Shown in pieces: positions 60,034-64,000 of a DNA stretch of 64,000 nt (within the stretch, counting starts at the first letter, position 1; every line of letters begins with the position of its first letter). This DNA is from Paenibacillus lutrae. GTDB lineage: Bacteria; Bacillota; Bacilli; Paenibacillales; NBRC-103111. The DNA lies in contig NZ_RHLK01000012.1 in NCBI RefSeq assembly GCF_009757775.1, positions 1-64,000 of the forward strand. Direction: 5' to 3'. The notes under the pieces are model-generated. The model did not search any database and had not been told where the DNA came from. It saw only the letters and a program-made list of their open reading frames with translations. The position numbers and the translations under genes were made by a program.

Positions 60034-61713
60034 ATGGAAATCATACAGATCTTAATTGTTATTGGCGTGCTCTGCTTGCTGGTGAAGCCGCTTGGAACTT
60101 ATATCTACCATATCTTCTCCAATCAGCCCAACCGGACGGATAAATGGTTTGGCTGGATCGAGAAGCCGATTTACAAGCTGGCCGGTATTCGTAATCAAAG
60201 CGGGATGACCTGGAGAAAATACGCCGGCAGCCTGGTTTTGACCAATATCGTATTGGTAGCTGCGGGGTATTTGATCCTCCGTACGCAAAAGGTCCTTCCC
60301 CTTAATCCGAACGGGATTGATAATATGGAAGCGACCTTGTCTTTTAACACGATTATCAGTTTTATGACCAATACGAACTTGCAGCATTACAGCGGTGAGA
60401 CGGGCTTGTCCTACTTCGCCCAAATGGCGGTCATCATGATGATGATGTTCACCTCGGCCGTAACAGGCATCGTGGTTGCCATTGCGTTTATCCGCGGGTT
60501 GACCTCGAAGGGTCATTCGCTCGGCAACTTTTTCACCGATTTTGTAAAAGGGCACACGCGTCTGCTGCTGCCCCTTGCGCTGATCGTTACGCTGGTGCTG
60601 GTCGGCCTGAAAGTCCCGCAGACTTTCGATGCGACGATTACAGTCCAAACGGTTGAAGGGGCAGAGCAGCAAATCGCGGTCGGCCCGGTGGCTTCTCTGG
60701 TATCGATTAAGCACCTCGGGACCAACGGGGGCGGATTCTTTGGAGTTAACTCCGCCCATCCGTTCGAGAATCCGAGTCCGCTTACGAATGTGATTGAAAT
60801 TTTATCCATGTGGTGTATCCCGGCTTCCTTAACCTACACGTATGGGAGGTTTGCGAAGAATCAGAGGCAGGGGTGGGTTATTTTCAGCGCAATGATGCTA
60901 TTATTCCTAGTATTCCTATCGGCGGTGTTCTTTTCGGAGAAGGCGGGCAATCCCCTGCTGAACTCCATGGGAGTAGAATCCGCTCAAGGCAGTATGGAAG
61001 GCAAGGAAGTGCGCTTCGGTATTGCGCAGTCCGCTCTCTTCACGGCTGTGACTACAGCGGCAACGACAGGGACGGTCAACAATATGCACGATACGCTGAC
61101 TCCGCTGGGCGGCATGGTTCCGCTGGTTGAAATGATGCTGAACACCGTGTTCGGCGGCGATGGAGTCGGGCTTGTCAATATGCTCATGTATGCGATACTC
61201 GCCGTGTTCCTGGCCGGACTGATGGTTGGACGCACCCCGGAATTTCTGGGGCGCAAGATCGAGTCCCGCGAGATGAAGCTGATTGCCGTCGCGATACTCG
61301 CCCATCCGCTAATTATTCTCGGTCCGACGGCGCTGGCGCTGATGACGGATCTGGGCCGGAGCGCCATTACCAACCCGGGCTTCCACGGCATCAGCCAGGT
61401 GCTCTACGAGTATACGTCCTCAGCAGCCAATAACGGCTCCGGATTTGAAGGCTTGGCCGACAATACACCGTTCTGGAACATAACGACGGGGATCGTGATG
61501 CTGCTCGGCCGCTATGTATCCATTATTGCACTGCTGGGCGTGGCCGGTTCACTGGTCCGCAAACAGTGGGTGCCCGAGACGATCGGAACCTTCCGTACGG
61601 ATAATATGCTGTTCACGGGAATTGTGATCGGCACGGTACTCATTATTGGGGCGCTGACATTCCTGCCCGTTCTGGTGCTGGGTCCGGTAGCCGAATATTT
61701 AACATTGCGTTAA
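60034..61713 (+). CDS. kdpA: Potassium-transporting ATPase subunit A
   Basis: 559 residues, ten membrane helices in four MPM-type repeats. The selectivity-filter loops are visible: TNTNLQHYSG, KHLGTNGGGFFG, TGTVNNMHDTLTPLGG and SSAANNGSGFEG. It forms the K+-selective entry path of the high-affinity Kdp pump. GAGGAGG precedes the ATG; kdpB follows after 21 bases. Confidence 0.96.
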   Translation: MEIIQILIVIGVLCLLVKPLGTYIYHIFSNQPNRTDKWFGWIEKPIYKLAGIRNQSGMTWRKYAGSLVLTNIVLVAAGYLILRTQKVLPLNPNGIDNMEATLSFNTIISFMTNTNLQHYSGETGLSYFAQMAVIMMMMFTSAVTGIVVAIAFIRGLTSKGHSLGNFFTDFVKGHTRLLLPLALIVTLVLVGLKVPQTFDATITVQTVEGAEQQIAVGPVASLVSIKHLGTNGGGFFGVNSAHPFENPSPLTNVIEILSMWCIPASLTYTYGRFAKNQRQGWVIFSAMMLLFLVFLSAVFFSEKAGNPLLNSMGVESAQGSMEGKEVRFGIAQSALFTAVTTAATTGTVNNMHDTLTPLGGMVPLVEMMLNTVFGGDGVGLVNMLMYAILAVFLAGLMVGRTPEFLGRKIESREMKLIAVAILAHPLIILGPTALALMTDLGRSAITNPGFHGISQVLYEYTSSAANNGSGFEGLADNTPFWNITTGIVMLLGRYVSIIALLGVAGSLVRKQWVPETIGTFRTDNMLFTGIVIGTVLIIGALTFLPVLVLGPVAEYLTLR

Positions 61714-61734
61714 GAAACGATGGGGTGAACAAGG

Positions 61735-63783
61735 ATGAGCTCAAATGCTTCTTCTCAATTAAAAAGAAAATCGATGCTAAGCAGCGCGATTCTAAATCAG
61801 GCGCTGATTCAAAGCCTCATTAAATTAAATCCGGTAACGATGATGAAGAATCCTGTCATGTTCGTTGTGGAGATCGGCACCTTCATCGTGCTGCTGATGA
61901 CGGTTATGCCGGGATACTTCGGTACAGAAGATAGAGTCGGATTTAACTTCACCGTGTTCCTGATTCTTCTCTTCACCGGATTGTTTGCGAATTTCGCGGA
62001 AGCACTTGCAGAGGGCCGGGGGAAAGCGCAAGCGGATTCGCTCAAGAAATCCAAGCAGGAAATTACGGCGAACAAGTTGACGGGCAGCGGAATCAAAGCG
62101 GTACCTTCCACCGAGCTCCGCAAAGGAGACATCGTGAAGGTCTCCCAGGGGGAAATGATTCCGGGCGACGGGGAAGTCATTGAAGGGTTAGCTTCCGTTG
62201 ACGAATCCGCTATTACAGGGGAATCGGCACCCGTTATCAAAGAAACGGGCGGCGACTTCAACTCGGTTACAGGCGGCACACGAGTCGTGAGCGATTCGAT
62301 TAAGGTCCGCATTACGAGTGACCCGGGCGAATCGTTCATCGACCGGATGATCTCTCTCGTCGAAGGTGCGTCCCGACAAAAAACGCCTAACGAAATCGCC
62401 CTGAACATTCTGTTAACGACACTGACGCTTATTTTCCTGATCGTCGTTGTTACGCTGGGGCCGATCGCAGATTACGTCGGAGTGGAGCTTGATGTAGCCG
62501 TTATGATCGCTTTGCTGGTGTGTCTGATTCCGACTACCATCGGCGGTCTGCTGTCTGCCATCGGTATTGCGGGCATGGACCGGGTGACACAGTTTAACGT
62601 GCTTGCGATGTCCGGTAAAGCGGTGGAAGCTGCCGGGGACATTAACACGATCATCCTGGATAAAACAGGTACGATTACGTTCGGTAACCGGATGGCAAGC
62701 GAGTTCGTTCCTGTAGGAGCTGCTTCTCTGTCGGAACTGGCGGCCTGGGCTGCAATAAGCTCCGTGAAAGATGAGACGCCGGAAGGCCGTTCTGTACTTG
62801 AACTTATGAAGAAAGATCATCTTCCTTATGACGCCGCTTTGGCGGCAGGAGGAGAATTCATCGAGTTCAAGGCCGAGACCCGGATGAGCGGAATCGATCT
62901 CACGGATGGCCGCAGAGTCCGCAAAGGCGCTGTAGACGCCGTGATCCAGTGGGCGCAGGAGCAGGGCGGCACTGTTCCTGCGGATTTGAAGGCAAGCGGC
63001 GACGCTATCGCCTCCGAAGGCGGGACACCGCTTGCAGTTGCGATGGACGGACACATATACGGACTTATTTATTTGAAGGATACGGTGAAGCCGGGAATGA
63101 AGGAACGGTTTGATACTCTGCGCAAAATGGGGATCAAAACCATTATGTGTACCGGCGACAATCCGCTGACGGCGGCAACGATTGCCCGGGAAGCCGGTGT
63201 GGATGATTTTATCGCGGAGAGCAAGCCGGAAGACAAGATTGCGGTCATCCGCAAAGAGCAGGCAGCCGGTAAGCTTGTCGCGATGACAGGCGACGGCACG
63301 AATGACGCTCCTGCACTGGCGCAGGCCGATGTAGGCCTGGCTATGAACAGCGGAACCATCGCTGCGAAGGAAGCCGCCAACATGGTTGATCTCGACTCCG
63401 ATCCTTCGAAGATCATTGAAGTGGTCGGCATCGGGAAGCAGCTGCTGATGACACGCGGTGCACTTACGACGTTCTCGATTGCCAATGACATCGCCAAATA
63501 CTTTGCCATTATCCCGGCTATGTTCATGGTCGCGATCCCGGAGATGGATGCGCTGAACATCATGGCGCTTGGCTCACCCCTGTCGGCGATCTTGTCGGCT
63601 CTTATCTTTAACGCGATCATCATCCCGCTTCTGATCCCGCTGGCTATGAAGGGCGTAGCGTACCGCCCGATGAGCTCGCAGAAGCTTCTGAGCCGGAATT
63701 TGTTCATCTACGGTCTGGGAGGGGTTGCAGCTCCTTTTATCGGCATTAAAGTGATTGATCTGTTCGTGCATCTATTTATTTAA
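61735..63783 (+). CDS. kdpB: Potassium-transporting ATPase subunit B (P-type ATPase)
   Basis: 682 residues. P-type ATPase motifs: TGES at 161-164 (Ser164, the inhibitory phosphoserine position of E. coli KdpB), DKTGT with phospho-Asp309, and [12 protein letters not shown]. It hydrolyses ATP to drive K+ import through KdpA. GGGGTG precedes the ATG. Confidence 0.97.
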   Translation: MSSNASSQLKRKSMLSSAILNQALIQSLIKLNPVTMMKNPVMFVVEIGTFIVLLMTVMPGYFGTEDRVGFNFTVFLILLFTGLFANFAEALAEGRGKAQADSLKKSKQEITANKLTGSGIKAVPSTELRKGDIVKVSQGEMIPGDGEVIEGLASVDESAITGESAPVIKETGGDFNSVTGGTRVVSDSIKVRITSDPGESFIDRMISLVEGASRQKTPNEIALNILLTTLTLIFLIVVVTLGPIADYVGVELDVAVMIALLVCLIPTTIGGLLSAIGIAGMDRVTQFNVLAMSGKAVEAAGDINTIILDKTGTITFGNRMASEFVPVGAASLSELAAWAAISSVKDETPEGRSVLELMKKDHLPYDAALAAGGEFIEFKAETRMSGIDLTDGRRVRKGAVDAVIQWAQEQGGTVPADLKASGDAIASEGGTPLAVAMDGHIYGLIYLKDTVKPGMKERFDTLRKMGIKTIMCTGDNPLTAATIAREAGVDDFIAESKPEDKIAVIRKEQAAGKLVAMTGDGTNDAPALAQADVGLAMNSGTIAAKEAANMVDLDSDPSKIIEVVGIGKQLLMTRGALTTFSIANDIAKYFAIIPAMFMVAIPEMDALNIMALGSPLSAILSALIFNAIIIPLLIPLAMKGVAYRPMSSQKLLSRNLFIYGLGGVAAPFIGIKVIDLFVHLFI

Positions 63784-63900
63784 CCGCAGCGGCTATAGGA
63801 CTATATATAGTAGAAACACATTCAAAGCAAGTCAGGACACAGCCGGCCGTTCAGGAAGTAAAGCAGCTGCCGGCTCCATGTAGAGAGGGATGAAAAGGTA

Positions 63901-64000
63901 TGAATACAGGCGCGTTGAAGGATAAAGAAGAGGAAGAGTGGACGGGATCGGCCTTGTCGGTTTCGATCCGGCTCTCCGTCTTATTCATCGTCTTGTGCGG
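63901..64000 (+). CDS. kdpC: Potassium-transporting ATPase subunit C, N-terminal fragment (window edge)
   Basis: The ATG at 63901 opens 33 codons running off the right edge. After an acidic start (KDKEEEEW), SVSIRLSVLFIVLC matches the single N-terminal helix of KdpC, the subunit that stabilises the KdpA-KdpB complex. It lies 117 bases after kdpB with GAGAGGG upstream. The acidic N-terminal extension of about 18 residues is longer than usual. Confidence 0.85.

Overview
The window looks like a chromosomal segment of a spore-forming, low-to-mid GC Gram-positive of the Paenibacillus type. The evidence is Bacillus-style Shine-Dalgarno sites and sigma-A promoters, YesM/YesN two-component regulation of a carbohydrate ABC transporter, SLH-domain protein, GlcT/PtsGHI, OhrR, CcpA-type cre site, a YdjO/Csp pair, Spo0A-like boxes, and Gram-positive riboswitch classes. 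The species is not identifiable from the sequence alone.

Layout. 1-127: outer end of an IS150-group (IS3 family) insertion sequence running off the left edge. 0.2-0.6 kb: small membrane protein. 0.9-9.5 kb (minus): alpha-galactoside utilisation locus, i.e. sensor kinase, AraC-type response regulator, solute-binding lipoprotein, two permeases and a GH36 alpha-galactosidase, with a strong hairpin between the binding protein and the permeases. 9.7-12.3 kb (plus): esterase and cytochrome P450. 12.3-13.0 kb: YdjO-like and cold-shock protein with a long structured leader. 13.6-19.9 kb: secreted phosphoesterase, SMR efflux protein, ArcD-type amino-acid permease, SDR dehydrogenase, NUDIX hydrolase, SplB-like radical SAM protein. 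20.1 kb: tRNA-Thr(CGU). 20.3-24.0 kb: AT-rich pair of secreted proteins including a zinc metalloprotease, a membrane-anchored DsbA-like protein without a CxxC, and an isochorismatase-family hydrolase. 24.2-25.7 kb: Lrp-type regulator, glutathione peroxidase and OhrR with a candidate OhrR operator. 26-30.1 kb (minus): SLH protein with two C-terminal repeats; xpt-pbuX under a guanine riboswitch.

30.5-36.0 kb: chemoreceptor, thiamine pyrophosphokinase, small YjzC-like protein, an orphan 7TM sensor kinase of sporulation-kinase type preceded by paired Spo0A-like boxes, and an OmpR-type regulator. 36.2-41.3 kb: surface-glycan/glycolipid cluster (GT2, two MGDG-synthase/UgtP-like glycosyltransferases, polysaccharide deacetylase fused to a YkoP-like domain). 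41.3-53.0 kb: glcT, then an inserted sulfonate-type ABC operon with an adenylylsulfate-reductase-like flavoprotein/ferredoxin pair, then ptsG-ptsH-ptsI with a GlcT-type RAT/terminator. 53.3-58.4 kb: YjbR, quinone-oxidoreductase-like MDR, YitT, and YbdD/CstA with a cre site. 58.7-64.0 kb: two complete c-di-AMP (ydaO) riboswitch-terminator units in tandem, an unrecognised Rossmann-like protein, a 36-codon membrane ORF, then kdpF-kdpA-kdpB-kdpC (truncated by the window edge).

Main points for a second look: the tandem c-di-AMP riboswitches over kdp with two extra small genes; the ABC/AprBA-like redox operon that splits glcT from ptsG and is preceded by a promoter-terminator unit; the GlcT RAT; the guanine riboswitch with a readable antiterminator; the cold-shock leader; and the IS end whose inverted repeat hides the transposase ribosome-binding site. 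No CRISPR array, rRNA, prophage or origin was seen.
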